Part shown: piece by piece, positions 15,731-24,200 of the stretch
Layout of the letters: the number at the start of each line of letters is the position of its first letter
Numbering within the stretch: the stretch's first letter is position 1
Assembly (NCBI RefSeq): GCF_020859565.1
Contig: NZ_JAJHUO010000049.1
Coordinates: 1 to 59,082, forward strand
Reading direction: 5' to 3'
DNA length: 59,082 nt
From: Saccharothrix luteola
GTDB lineage: Bacteria > Actinomycetota > Actinomycetes > Mycobacteriales > Pseudonocardiaceae
The notes under the pieces: model-generated
Databases searched by the model: none
The model's input: the letters and a program-made list of their open reading frames with translations, nothing else
What the model was told of the DNA's origin: nothing
Made by a program: the position numbers and the translations under genes

Positions 15731-16671
15731 TGTTCGAGCAGGCCACCCGGCAGCACCGCCGCGAGCTGCACGTCCACTGCTACCGGATGCTCGCCTCCTA
15801 CGAAGAAGCCGAGGACGCCGTGCAGGAGGTGTTCCTGCGCGCCTGGCGGGCGTGGGACACCTTCGACGGCGGCAACGTCCGCGCCTGGCTCTACAAGATC
15901 GCCACCAACACGTGCGTCGACCTGATCCGGGCCAAGGCGCGCACGCCCAGGACCCAGCCGGAGGTCAGCTGGCTCACGCCCTACCCGGACCGCCTGCTCG
16001 ACCAGGTGGCCCCGACCGACGACGAGCCGGACGTGGTCGCCGTCGCGCGCGAGACCGTCGAGCTCGCCTTCCTGGCCGCCCTGCAACTCCTCCCCGCACG
16101 GCAGCGGGCGGCGTTGCTGGCGCGCGAGGTGTTGGGCATGACGGCGCAGGAGACGGCCGGGCTGCTCGACATCAGCGTGGCCGCCGCCAACAGCGCGCTC
16201 CAGCGCGCCCGCGCCACGATGCGGCAGCACCTGCCGTCCCACCGCAACGACTGGGCGGCCCGGGAGCCGAACCCGCGGGAACGGGAGCTGCTGAGCCGGT
16301 TCATCGACGCCCACCAGCGGTGTGACGCGGTGGCGGCCGTGGCGATCGCCGCCGAGGACCTGCGGGTCACGATGCCGCCCGCGCCGCTGTGCTTCGACGG
16401 CCTCGACCAGGTCGCGACGTTGATGCACCGCGCGCTCGGCCCCGACCGCGAGGGCGACTGGCTGCTCGTGCCTACCTGGGCCAACCGGATGCCGACCGCC
16501 GCGAGCTACCTGCGCCGACACGGCGACACGGTGTTCCGGGCGTCCAAGTTGGACGTCCTGCGCGTCGAGGACGACCGCATCGCCGAGATCACGACATTCG
16601 GGCCGTCGACGTTCGAGCGGCTCGGCCTGCCCGCGACACACGTACCCGGAGCGTCACCGACGAGGCCTTGA
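15730..16671 (+). CDS. ECF sigma factor with C-terminal SnoaL-like domain (SigG type)
   Basis: A 313-residue sigma factor. Region 2 (residues about 5-70) has AEDAVQEVFLRAWRAWDTF and region 4 (about 115-165) has LLPARQRAALLAREVLGMTAQETAGLLDISVAAANSALQRAR. A SnoaL-like domain of about 130 residues follows (ERELLSRFIDAHQRCDAVA to VFRASKLDVLRVEDDRIAEI). SigG-type factors use this fused domain in place of an ordinary anti-sigma; none lies next to it here. The first 10-20 residues usual in the family are short, but the ATG is coupled to the VOC stop. Targets are unknown. Confidence 0.88.
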   Translation: MFEQATRQHRRELHVHCYRMLASYEEAEDAVQEVFLRAWRAWDTFDGGNVRAWLYKIATNTCVDLIRAKARTPRTQPEVSWLTPYPDRLLDQVAPTDDEPDVVAVARETVELAFLAALQLLPARQRAALLAREVLGMTAQETAGLLDISVAAANSALQRARATMRQHLPSHRNDWAAREPNPRERELLSRFIDAHQRCDAVAAVAIAAEDLRVTMPPAPLCFDGLDQVATLMHRALGPDREGDWLLVPTWANRMPTAASYLRRHGDTVFRASKLDVLRVEDDRIAEITTFGPSTFERLGLPATHVPGASPTRP

Positions 16672-16722
16672 CCCGTTACCCTCCGCTGACCCCACCCGTA
16701 CCCCCGAACGGAGGAGCCAACC

Positions 16723-17121
16723 GTGATCAAGGGCTTCAAGGACTTCCTCATGCGCGGCAACGTGATCGACCTCGCCGTGGCGGTGGTCATCGGCGCCGCG
16801 TTCACCGCGATCGTCACCGCGTTCACCACGAACCTGATCAACCCGATCATCGCGTTGTTCGGCGGCAACAACGTCAACGGCCTGGCCGTGCAGCTGGGCG
16901 CGAGCGACAAGACGATCATCGACTTCGGCGCGATCATCACCGCGATGATCAACTTCCTGATCGTGGCCGCGATCGTCTACTTCATCTTCGTGCTGCCGAT
17001 GAACAAGTTGAAGGAGCGGCGCAAGCGCGGCCAGGAGCCCGGCCCCTCGGAGCCGACCGACGTCGAACTGCTCAAGGAGATCCGCGACCTCCTCGCCTCG
17101 CAGCGCCAGCGCCAGGACTGA
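16723..17121 (+). CDS. mscL: large-conductance mechanosensitive channel
   Basis: A 132-residue MscL. MIKGFKDFLMRGNVIDLAVA gives the N-terminal amphipathic helix and the start of TM1 with the conserved RGN(V/M)xDLAVxxxxG pattern. TM2 is about residues 66-92, followed by the KLKERRKR charged cluster and a C-terminal helix. It opens under membrane tension to release solutes in hypo-osmotic shock. The GTG at 16723 follows GGAGGAG. It stands 51 bp after the sigma factor gene. The nearby moaB2 homologue matches mycobacterial order. Confidence 0.96.
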   Translation: MIKGFKDFLMRGNVIDLAVAVVIGAAFTAIVTAFTTNLINPIIALFGGNNVNGLAVQLGASDKTIIDFGAIITAMINFLIVAAIVYFIFVLPMNKLKERRKRGQEPGPSEPTDVELLKEIRDLLASQRQRQD

Positions 17122-17164
17122 GCGCCAAGGCTGACGGACACGAACGACCAAGTGAACATCGCGA

Positions 17165-17242
17165 ACGGACGGCCCTAGCGGACAGCCCGAATGGACAGCC
17201 CGAGTGGACAGCGCCAACAGACGGCCCAACGGACGGCGCGCC
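17165..17242. repeat. degenerate 13-bp tandem repeats
   Basis: About five units related to TGGACAGCCCGAG follow one another from 17178 (17178-17190, 17191-17203, 17204-17216, then more diverged), with a partial one before. They fill part of the 290-bp gap between mscL and the next minus-strand gene. The rest of the gap to 17412 shows no gene. Confidence 0.55.
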
Positions 17243-17412
17243 AGGGCCGACTGGTGACAGGACCGGCGCGACCCGTGCCGCGGTGCCGCGGCACCGGCCG
17301 GCGGGTCGCCAACGGCCGGCGGTGGAAGCGGCCGGCGAGACCTGACCGGGCGTGCCTGGCATCGCCCGGTCAGCTGCGGTCCCGTCGGTCGGCCGCGGTC
17401 CCGTGAAGGCTG

Positions 17413-17604
17413 TTACCCGCCGTGGTGCGGCGGCCGGTTCTCCTCGTACCACCGGTCGTCACGCCCGGTCGGGCGCGGTTCGTCCGACGAACCCTCCGGC
17501 AGCACGTCGCCGAACACCTCGGCCAGCCGACGACGCCGCGCCGCCTCTGCCGCGGCCGAAGCGGCGGCGGCAGCGGCGTCGGCGTCGTCAGCGGGCTCGG
17601 TCAT
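17413..17604 (-). CDS. small hypothetical protein coupled to moaB2
   Basis: A 63-residue protein with an Ala-rich helical N-terminus and the charged C-terminal half RRRRLAEVFGDVLPEGSSDE then GRDDRWYEENRPPHHGG. Its ATG overlaps the TGA of the moaB homologue (ATGA at 17601-17604), so translation is coupled. No known domain is recognised; similar short proteins may sit at this place in related actinomycetes. The coding call rests on the coupling and on codon use. Confidence 0.65.
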   Translation of the reverse strand: MTEPADDADAAAAAASAAAEAARRRRLAEVFGDVLPEGSSDEPRPTGRDDRWYEENRPPHHGG

Positions 17605-18101
17605 GCCTCGTCCAACCCCGAGAGCTGCTCGATCACGTACGGCACCAGCGCCGACAACGTCGCCATGCCGTCGCGCACCGCCGACCGCGACCCGGCCAGG
17701 TTCACCACGAGGGTGCTGCCGGACACGCCGACCAGCCCTCGCGAGATGCCCGCGTCGACGGCTCCCGCCGCCAGCCCCGAAGCCCGGAGCGCCTCGGCGA
17801 TGCCGCTGATCGGCCGGTCGAGCACGCCCTGTGTGGCGTCCGGCGTCACGTCGCGCGGCGACACACCTGTGCCGCCGACGGTGACGACGAGGTCGACACC
17901 GCCGATCACCGCGGTGTTCAGTGCGGCGCGGATGCCCACGACCTCACCCTCCACCGCGACCGTCCCGTCGACGATGAACCCTGCTTCCTCCAGCAACTCG
18001 GTGACCAGCGGTCCTGTGCTGTCGTCGTGCTCACCGTGCGCCACCCGGTCGTCCACGATCACGACAAGGGCGCGTCCCAGTCGCTGCGCGCTGCGTTCCA
18101 T
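17601..18101 (-). CDS. moaB2: MogA/MoaB-family molybdopterin protein
   Basis: A 166-residue MoCF-fold protein. The signature VVTVGGTGVSPRDVTPDAT is intact, as are the LGRALVVIVDDR start and the SGSTLVVNLAGS segment. This family adenylates or binds molybdopterin ahead of molybdate insertion. The ATG at 18101 is used; a GTG six bases upstream is also possible. It lies near mscL as moaB2 does in M. tuberculosis. A membrane molybdoenzyme is encoded 6 kb away at 24197, so a link to cofactor supply is plausible. Confidence 0.9.
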   Translation of the reverse strand: MERSAQRLGRALVVIVDDRVAHGEHDDSTGPLVTELLEEAGFIVDGTVAVEGEVVGIRAALNTAVIGGVDLVVTVGGTGVSPRDVTPDATQGVLDRPISGIAEALRASGLAAGAVDAGISRGLVGVSGSTLVVNLAGSRSAVRDGMATLSALVPYVIEQLSGLDEA

Positions 18102-18196
18102 GAGCGCCACCGTAGCCAATCGGAGGATCTGACGGTTCCGTGACGTCACGCTGTCGCACCGCCCGCTCCCGCCGGAGGACCCCTAACTTCGGTGAC

Positions 18197-19216
18197 GTGC
18201 GCGTTCTCCTCACCGGCGGGGCCGGGTTCATCGGCTCGCACGTCGCCGACCTCCTGACCGCCCAGGACCACGACGTCGTCGTGCTCGACGCCTACCTGCC
18301 CCAGGCCCACCGCGACCGGCCGGCAACGGCCGAGGACGTCACCGATCTCGACACGGTGAAAAAGCTCCTCGACGGAGTGAACGCGGTCTGCCACCAGGCC
18401 GCCGTCGTCGGCCACGGCCTCGACCCGTCCGACGCGCCGCTCTACGCCCGCAACAACGACCTCGGCACCGCCGTGCTGCTCGCCGCGATGCACGAGCGGG
18501 GCGTGGAGCACCTGGTCCTGGCCTCGTCGATGGTCGTGTACGGCGAGGGCCGGTACGAGTGCGCCGAGCACGGCGTCGTCCAGGCCGCCCCACGCCGCCA
18601 GGCCGACCTCGACCGGGGCCGCTACGAACCGCCGTGCCCGCACTGCGGCAGCCCCCTGGAGCCGCGCCTGGTCCCCGAGGACGCCCCGCTGGACCCCCGC
18701 AGCACCTACGCCGCCAGCAAGCTCGCCCAGGAGCACTACGCGGCGGCGTGGGCACGGCAGACGGGCGGCGCGGTGTGGGCGCTGCGCTACCACAACGTGT
18801 ACGGCCCGATGATGCCCAAGGACACCCCGTACGCGGGCGTGGCGAGCCTGTTCCGCAGCGCGCTCGAACGCGGCGAGGCGCCCACCGTCCTCGAAGACGG
18901 CCGCCAGCGCCGCGATTTCGTGCACGTCACGGACGTGGCGCGGGCCAACGCCCTGGCCCTGCGCCGACCGGGCGAGCCAGGCACGTTCACCCCGCTCAAC
19001 ATCTGCTCCGGCGAGCCGCGCACCGTCGGCGACCTCGCCACCCACCTGGCCGAGGCGTGCGGCGGGCCTCGGCCGCGCGTCGTCGGCGGCGCGCGCCCGG
19101 CGGACGTCCGGCACGTCGTCGCCGACCCCGCCCGAGCCCGCGACCTCCTCGGCTTCCGCGCGGCGACGACCTTCGCGGCCGGGGTCAGGCAGTTCGCAAC
19201 GGACCGCCTGCGCTGA
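18197..19216 (+). CDS. NAD-dependent sugar epimerase (dTDP-L-rhamnose 4-epimerase-like)
   Basis: A 339-residue extended SDR. VRVLLTGGAGFIGSHVADLL has the GxxGxxG motif; the catalytic YAASK follows DPRSTYAASK; later YHNVYGPMMP and RDFVHVTDVARANALAL are typical. Between them is an insert with CPHCGSPLEPRL and an upstream Cys in YECAEHG, a Cys pattern I associate with dTDP-L-rhamnose 4-epimerases. The GTG at 18197 gives the normal N-terminus; the frame to 18140 is an extension. It is divergent from moaB2, and its 3' end overlaps the convergent kinase gene by 32 bp. Substrate is inferred, not shown. Confidence 0.8.
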   Translation: MRVLLTGGAGFIGSHVADLLTAQDHDVVVLDAYLPQAHRDRPATAEDVTDLDTVKKLLDGVNAVCHQAAVVGHGLDPSDAPLYARNNDLGTAVLLAAMHERGVEHLVLASSMVVYGEGRYECAEHGVVQAAPRRQADLDRGRYEPPCPHCGSPLEPRLVPEDAPLDPRSTYAASKLAQEHYAAAWARQTGGAVWALRYHNVYGPMMPKDTPYAGVASLFRSALERGEAPTVLEDGRQRRDFVHVTDVARANALALRRPGEPGTFTPLNICSGEPRTVGDLATHLAEACGGPRPRVVGGARPADVRHVVADPARARDLLGFRAATTFAAGVRQFATDRLR

Positions 19217-20204
19217 GCGGCAACCGCACCTCGAACCGGCAGCCGCGACCGTGGTTGCGGGCGTCGATCGTGCCCTGGTGCGCCTCCACCAGGCCGCGCG
19301 CGATCGCGAGCCCCAACCCGCCGCCGACGGGCTGCCGGTGCGGCGCGCCGCGGAACGCCACGTCGAACACCCTGGGCAGGTCCGCCTCCGGGATGCCGCC
19401 GCAGCCGTCGTCCACGCGCAGCAACGCCGACGGGCCGTCCACGTCCACCTGAACGGCCACCGTGCCGTCCGGCGGGGTGTGGCGGATCGCGTTGGACAGC
19501 AGGTTGCGCACCACCCGGGCCAGCTCGGGGTCGCTGCCCAGCACCACCGGCCACGTCGCCGCGTCCGCGCGCAGCCGCACGCCCTTGCGCGACGCCACCG
19601 GGCTCTCCGCCGCCACCACCTCGCTGACCACGTCGGCCAGCGGCACCTCGGACAACGTCAGCCGCAGCGCACCCGCCGTGATGCGGGACAGCTCGAACAG
19701 GTCGTCCACCATCCCGGACAACGCCTCCGCCTCGCTCGAGATCCGCCCGGCGTACTCGGCGACCTCGTCGCGCCGCGACACCACGCCGTCGGCCAGCGCC
19801 TCGGCCATCGCCCGGATCCCGGCCAACGGCGTGCGCAGGTCGTGGCTGATCCACGCCACCAGCTCACGCCGGGACGCCTCGGCCGCGCGTTCCCGCTCCC
19901 GCGCCTCGCTCTCCCACACGCTGCGCCGCGCAAGCGCCCGACCCAGCAGCACGGCCGTCGGCACCGTCACCAACGCCACCAGCAGGCACACCAGCACGGT
20001 CGTGGTGAGGATCGGGGTGAACATGAACCCGCTCACCGCCAGCACGCCGCCGATGGTCGCCACCACCGGCACGATCGCCAGCACGGTCAGCGCCGTGGCC
20101 AGCGACCCGTTCTGCAACCGCCGCAGCAGCACCGCGCCGAGCAGCGCCAACGGCAGCGAGAACAGCACCGCGTAGGGGAGGATGTGGTAGATCTCGACCA
20201 GCAT
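19185..20204 (-). CDS. sensor histidine kinase (partner of the regulator at 20204-20899)
   Basis: A 339-residue kinase with three or four N-terminal hydrophobic helices (to about residue 90) and little outside domain. The HisKA box AWISHDLRTPLAGI (His121) follows, then an HATPase domain with RNLLSNAIRHTP, DDGCGGIP and GGGLGLAIARGLVEAH. The short sensor part suggests it detects a membrane or envelope signal. Its ATG overlaps the stop of the response regulator (TGATG). It is in one minus-strand unit with the regulator and the GT-C-like membrane protein. The 3' end overlaps the convergent epimerase. Confidence 0.92.
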   Translation of the reverse strand: MLVEIYHILPYAVLFSLPLALLGAVLLRRLQNGSLATALTVLAIVPVVATIGGVLAVSGFMFTPILTTTVLVCLLVALVTVPTAVLLGRALARRSVWESEARERERAAEASRRELVAWISHDLRTPLAGIRAMAEALADGVVSRRDEVAEYAGRISSEAEALSGMVDDLFELSRITAGALRLTLSEVPLADVVSEVVAAESPVASRKGVRLRADAATWPVVLGSDPELARVVRNLLSNAIRHTPPDGTVAVQVDVDGPSALLRVDDGCGGIPEADLPRVFDVAFRGAPHRQPVGGGLGLAIARGLVEAHQGTIDARNHGRGCRFEVRLPLSAGGPLRTA

Positions 20205-20899
20205 CACGCACCGCCGTCGTACCGGTAGCCCACGCCCCACACGGTGGCGATCCGCACCGGCCGGGCCGAGTCGACCTCCACCTTCTCCCGCAACCGTCGC
20301 ACGTGGACGGTCACGGTGGACTGGTCGCCGAACTCCCAGCCCCACACCCGCGACAGCAGCTCGCCGCGGCTGAACGCGGCGCCCCGGTTCGTCAGGAAGA
20401 ACACCAGCAGGTCGAACTCGCGCGTGGTCAGCGACAGCTCGCGCCCGTCCAGCGACGCCGACCGCGCGCCGACGTCCACCCGCAGCCCGCCGTCGGTCAG
20501 CACCGACGCCGCCCGCGACGCCGCCACCCGCGACCGGCGCAGCACCGACGTCACCCGCAACGCCAGCTCACGCGGGCTGAACGGCTTGGTCACGTAGTCG
20601 TCCGCGCCGAGCTGGAGCCCGGCGATCCGGTCCTCCTCCTCGCCCAGCGCGGTCAGCATCACCACCGGCACGGCGCTGCGCACCCGAAGCCGGCGGCAGA
20701 CCTCCAGCCCGTCGACGCCCGGCAGCATCAGGTCGAGCACCACCAGGTCCGGCTCGCGTTCGGCGAAGCGGCGCAGCGCGCTCTCACCGTCACCGACCAG
20801 CTCGACCTCGTGGCCGGCCAGCTCCAGGTACCGGCGCACCACGTCGCGCACGGTCACGTCGTCGTCCACGACGAGCACCCGCCCGGTCGTCTCACCCAT
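20204..20899 (-). CDS. OmpR-family response regulator
   Basis: A 231-residue regulator. The receiver has the acidic pair VVDDD, phospho-acceptor Asp56 in VVLDLMLPG and the KPF Lys. The winged-helix domain has LTTREFDLLVFFLTNRG and VTVHVRRLREKVE, ending in VWGVGYRYDG. The ATG at 20899 starts 9 bp after the stop of the membrane protein gene, and its stop overlaps the kinase ATG. It likely controls this unit and perhaps the divergent glycosyltransferase operon at 22271. Confidence 0.93.
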   Translation of the reverse strand: MGETTGRVLVVDDDVTVRDVVRRYLELAGHEVELVGDGESALRRFAEREPDLVVLDLMLPGVDGLEVCRRLRVRSAVPVVMLTALGEEEDRIAGLQLGADDYVTKPFSPRELALRVTSVLRRSRVAASRAASVLTDGGLRVDVGARSASLDGRELSLTTREFDLLVFFLTNRGAAFSRGELLSRVWGWEFGDQSTVTVHVRRLREKVEVDSARPVRIATVWGVGYRYDGGA

Positions 20900-20908
20900 G
20901 TCCGCGCC

Positions 20909-22150
20909 TCACCAGTTGGTCAGCAGGAGGTGGTTGACCGCGAGCGCGGTCACCGCTTGGGCCGTCAGCCACAGCCGCCGCCGGTCCGGCACGAGCACGA
21001 CCAGCCAGACGGTGAACGGCAGCCAGATCCGTTCCACCTCGGCCTTGCTCAAGCCCGACGCGGTGGCGACCAGGATGGCTGCCGCCGCCGCCGCGGCCAG
21101 TGTGACCGCACCCCCGGCAATTGTGGACGTGCCGCGCCACCTGGCGGCGAACGGCGCGAAACCGCAGGCGAACACGGCGGCGGCCAGGTCCGCCCACACC
21201 CAGTACGCGTAGGAGCGGGGTGTCGCGATGCCCTGGTAGTACCGCTCGACGACCAGGTGGTAGCCGTCCAGCCACCAGAACCCGAGCGCCGCGAACACCG
21301 CCACCACGGCGGACGCGCCCAGCACGGCCACGCCCACCCGCCGCCAGTCCCGCCCGCGAGGGTCGAACAACAGCACGGCAAGCGCGAGCACGCCCATCAG
21401 CACCAGGCCGTACGACAGGAACACGCCGAAGCCCAGCACCACACCGCCGGCCAGCGCACGTCGGGTGGCCAGCAACGCGATGCCGCACGCCGTGACGCCC
21501 GCGAACAGCCCGTCCGCCGACACGCCGATCCACACCGCGCCGGGGAACAGCGCCACGAACGGCAGCACGGCCCGCGCGTGCTCCTCGGAGACGAACGCGC
21601 GCACCGCCACCGGCACCGCGACCGCCGTCAGCGCGCCGACCAGCACCACGAACGCCGAGGCCCACGCGCCGCCGGACAGCCCGATCCGGTCGAGCCCGAT
21701 GAACACCAGGAACGCACCCGGCGGGTGCCCGGAGACGTGCGTGGTCCACGAGTCGGGCTGGAAGTCCAGGATGCGGGAGGAGAACCCCCGCAGCATCGCG
21801 CCCACGTCCGTCACGCCCGGGACTTCGTGCAGGTACTCGTGCTCCGTGGTCAGCCGACCGGCGAAACCGCGCTCCCAGCCGTCCACCAGGGCCAGGGAGA
21901 ACGTCCACGCCACGGCGGTCGCGTAACCCGCGCCGAGCGCGCGGCGCCACGGCAGCCGGCTGGCCGGCGTCGGACCCCACACGACGACCGCCAACGCCAC
22001 CAGCACGGCCAGCGGCGTGCCGATGCCGACGTGCGGCAGCCAGTGGGCGAACAGCGGCGGTGCGGGCGCGTGAACGCGGTCGTCAGGCAGGAGCGCGCCG
22101 ACCACGACGGCCGAGGCGACCAGGGCCGCGGCGGCCAGGACACGGAGCAC
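20909..22150 (-). CDS. polytopic membrane protein, GT-C glycosyltransferase-like
   Basis: A 413-residue protein with about 10-11 hydrophobic helices and one larger outside loop after TM3. That loop carries EHEYLHEVPGV, DSWTTHVSGHPPGAF and neighbouring acidic residues, as in GT-C lipid-linked sugar transferases. The family resembles the integral membrane protein encoded beside GT2 and DUF2064 genes in mycobacteria (Rv0541c). No transferase activity is proven. The GTG at 22150 is the only upstream start; the ribosome site is weak. It is the first gene of the unit with the two-component system and is divergent from the GT2 operon. Confidence 0.7.
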   Translation of the reverse strand: MLRVLAAAALVASAVVVGALLPDDRVHAPAPPLFAHWLPHVGIGTPLAVLVALAVVVWGPTPASRLPWRRALGAGYATAVAWTFSLALVDGWERGFAGRLTTEHEYLHEVPGVTDVGAMLRGFSSRILDFQPDSWTTHVSGHPPGAFLVFIGLDRIGLSGGAWASAFVVLVGALTAVAVPVAVRAFVSEEHARAVLPFVALFPGAVWIGVSADGLFAGVTACGIALLATRRALAGGVVLGFGVFLSYGLVLMGVLALAVLLFDPRGRDWRRVGVAVLGASAVVAVFAALGFWWLDGYHLVVERYYQGIATPRSYAYWVWADLAAAVFACGFAPFAARWRGTSTIAGGAVTLAAAAAAAILVATASGLSKAEVERIWLPFTVWLVVLVPDRRRLWLTAQAVTALAVNHLLLTNW

Positions 22151-22270
22151 ACGCCCACCGTAAGGCCGGTGGAGGGCCGGCGGCGGGATCCGTCAGCGGT
22201 CCGTAAGAACTGGCGCACACGTCATGATTCGGTAAGCGCCACAACGGTTTCCGGTCGTCCGCGACGGCCC

Positions 22271-22939
22271 ATGCTGTGGTGCGTGGACGAAATCGACGTG
22301 GTGCTCCCCTGCCTGGACGAGGCGGCGGCGTTGCCGGGCGTGCTGCGGGCCATGCCCGCCGGCTACCGGCCTCTGGTGGTGGACAACGGATCGCGTGACG
22401 GCTCACCGGAGATCGCCCGCTCGTTGGGCGCGGAGGTGGTGCACGAGCCGCGGCCGGGGTACGGCGCGGCCGTGCACACGGGCATCGAACGCGCGCGCTC
22501 CGAAGTGGTGTGCGTGCTCGACGCGGACGGCTCGCTCGACCCGGGCGAGCTGCCGGAGCTGGTGGCGTTGCTCGCGCGGGCGGAGCTGGCCGTGGGGCGG
22601 CGGGTGCCGGGGGCGGGCAGTTGGCCGTGGCACGCGCGGGCGGGCAACGCGGTGCTGGCCGGGTTGCTGCGGCGCAAGGGGTTGCCGGTGCGGGACATCG
22701 CGCCGATGCGCGCGTTCCGCCGGCGGGACCTGCTGGGCCTGGGGGTCGAGGACCGGGCGTTCGGCTACCCGTTGGAGCTGCTGCTGCGCGCGGCGGCGGC
22801 CGGGTGGCGGGTGGTCGAGCGGGACGTGCGGTACGGGCCGCGCGCGGCGGGCACGAGGTCGAAGGTGTCCGGCTCGGTGCGCGGGACCGCGCGGGCGGTG
22901 CGGGACATGACGGCGGTCGTCCGCGGGAGCGCGCGGTGA
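22271..22939 (+). CDS. family 2 glycosyltransferase (polyprenyl-phosphate sugar synthase-like)
   Basis: A 222-residue GT2 enzyme. DVVLPCLDEAAALPGVL opens the GT-A fold, PLVVDNGSRDGS follows, and CVLDADGSLDP holds the DxD-type metal site; later VGRRVPGAG and IAPMRAFRRRDLLGL. It is short, without C-terminal membrane helices, like enzymes that load sugars onto polyprenyl phosphate or similar acceptors. The ATG at 22271 is used, though the GTG at 22283 is equally possible, and neither has a strong ribosome site. It heads a five-gene operon in which each stop overlaps the next start. Confidence 0.85.
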   Translation: MLWCVDEIDVVLPCLDEAAALPGVLRAMPAGYRPLVVDNGSRDGSPEIARSLGAEVVHEPRPGYGAAVHTGIERARSEVVCVLDADGSLDPGELPELVALLARAELAVGRRVPGAGSWPWHARAGNAVLAGLLRRKGLPVRDIAPMRAFRRRDLLGLGVEDRAFGYPLELLLRAAAAGWRVVERDVRYGPRAAGTRSKVSGSVRGTARAVRDMTAVVRGSAR

Positions 22940-23601
22940 GGGCGTTCCCGGCGAGCCTGCTGGTGGTGGCCAAGGCGCCGGCGCCGGGCCTGGCGAAGAC
23001 CCGGCTCTGCCCTCCCGCGACGCCGGAGGAGGCGGCCGACATCGCCGCCGCCGCGCTGCTGGACACCCTCGACGCCGTGCTCGGCACGCCGGGCGTCCGG
23101 CCGGTGGTGGCGTTGACCGGGTCGCTCGGCGACGCGCGGCGGTCGGCCGAGGTCCGGGCGGTGCTGCGGCACTTCACCGTGCTGCCGCAGCGGGGTGGGT
23201 CGTTCGCCGACCGCCTGGCCAACGCGCACGCCGACGCGCACCGCGCGCACGGCCTGCCGGTGTTCCAGATCGGCATGGACACTCCCCAGCTCACGCCCGC
23301 GCTGCTGGCCGAGTCGGTCGACCGGCTGGCCGGGCACGACGCCGTGCTGGGCCCGGCGGCCGACGGCGGTTGGTGGGCGCTCGGGCTGGACGACCCGGCG
23401 GTGGCCGCGAACCTGCGCGCCGTGCCGATGTCCCGATCGGACACCGGCGCGTCGACGCTGCGGGCGTTGGGCGGCCGGGACGTCGGCCTGCTGCCCGTGC
23501 TGTCCGATGTGGACGACATGGCCACCGCGCGCGAGGTGGCCGCCGCCGTGCCGAACACCCGCTTCGCCGCCGCTCTCGCACGTCTGGGAGCGCTGCGATG
23601 A
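22936..23601 (+). CDS. DUF2064 / TIGR04282-type glycosyltransferase-like protein
   Basis: A 221-residue protein opening LLVVAKAPAPGLAKTRLCPP, which is the diagnostic KxPxPGxAKTRL signature of the family, with FQIGMDTPQLTPALL and GPAADGGWWALGL later. Members have a nucleotidyltransferase-like GT-A fold and are linked to sugar-nucleotide or arsenosugar chemistry, but most are uncharacterised. The GTG start overlaps the GT2 stop (GTGA at 22936-22939) and its own stop overlaps the next ATG. Close pairing with GT2 matches Rv0539-Rv0540. Confidence 0.88.
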   Translation: MRAFPASLLVVAKAPAPGLAKTRLCPPATPEEAADIAAAALLDTLDAVLGTPGVRPVVALTGSLGDARRSAEVRAVLRHFTVLPQRGGSFADRLANAHADAHRAHGLPVFQIGMDTPQLTPALLAESVDRLAGHDAVLGPAADGGWWALGLDDPAVAANLRAVPMSRSDTGASTLRALGGRDVGLLPVLSDVDDMATAREVAAAVPNTRFAAALARLGALR

Positions 23602-24200
23602 CCGCGTTCGACGTCGGCCTCAGCGGCGCGGAGTGCCGGCTCGAACTGGCCGGTGGCGACCACCTGCCGCTGCCCGTCGACCGGTGGCACGAGGACGCCG
23701 ACGGGGCCGACCACGTCCTCCTCGACGCCTGCCACGGCCCGACCGTCGACCTCGGCTGCGGCCCAGGGCGGATGGTGGCCGCGCTCGTCCGGCGCGGGGT
23801 GGTGGCGTTGGGCGTGGACCACTCGCCGCTCGCCGTCGCCCTCACCAGGGCGAGAGGCGGGCCGGCGCTGCACCGCGACCTGTTCGGCCGGCTGCCCGGC
23901 GCGAACCGGTGGGCGCACGTGCTGCTCGCCGACGGCAACATCGGCATCGGCGGCGACCCCGTCGCGCTCCTCCGCCGCGCCCGCCGGCTCCTGCGCCGGC
24001 ACGGCAGCGCGCTGGTCGAGGTCGAGCCGCCCGGTTGCGGGCTGCGCCGCGAACGCGCCCGGGTCGCCGGTGGCGCGTGGTTCGACTGGGCGCGGGTCGA
24101 CGCGCGGGCCGTGGCGCCGACCGCCGCACGGGCCGGTCTGGTGTCGCGGTGGGTGGTCGAGCGCGACGGGCGCTGGTTCGCCGAGTTGGTGCGGCCGTGA
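23598..24200 (+). CDS. class I SAM-dependent methyltransferase
   Basis: A 200-residue methyltransferase. VDLGCGPGRMVAAL is motif I, VVALGVDHSPLAVALTRA is motif II with the ribose-binding Asp, and HVLLADGNIGIGGDPVALL and RRHGSALVEVEPP cover motifs III-IV. The acceptor is unknown; the operon suggests a sugar- or lipid-linked intermediate. The ATG at 23598 overlaps the upstream stop, and the stop overlaps the next GTG. The N-terminal 35 residues before motif I are family-specific and not recognised. Confidence 0.88.
   Translation: MTAFDVGLSGAECRLELAGGDHLPLPVDRWHEDADGADHVLLDACHGPTVDLGCGPGRMVAALVRRGVVALGVDHSPLAVALTRARGGPALHRDLFGRLPGANRWAHVLLADGNIGIGGDPVALLRRARRLLRRHGSALVEVEPPGCGLRRERARVAGGAWFDWARVDARAVAPTAARAGLVSRWVVERDGRWFAELVRP

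Noticed and set aside
19185..19216. frameshift at the 3' ends of the epimerase and kinase genes
   Set aside because: The two genes converge and overlap by 32 bp, but both reach natural family C-termini, so no error is needed.
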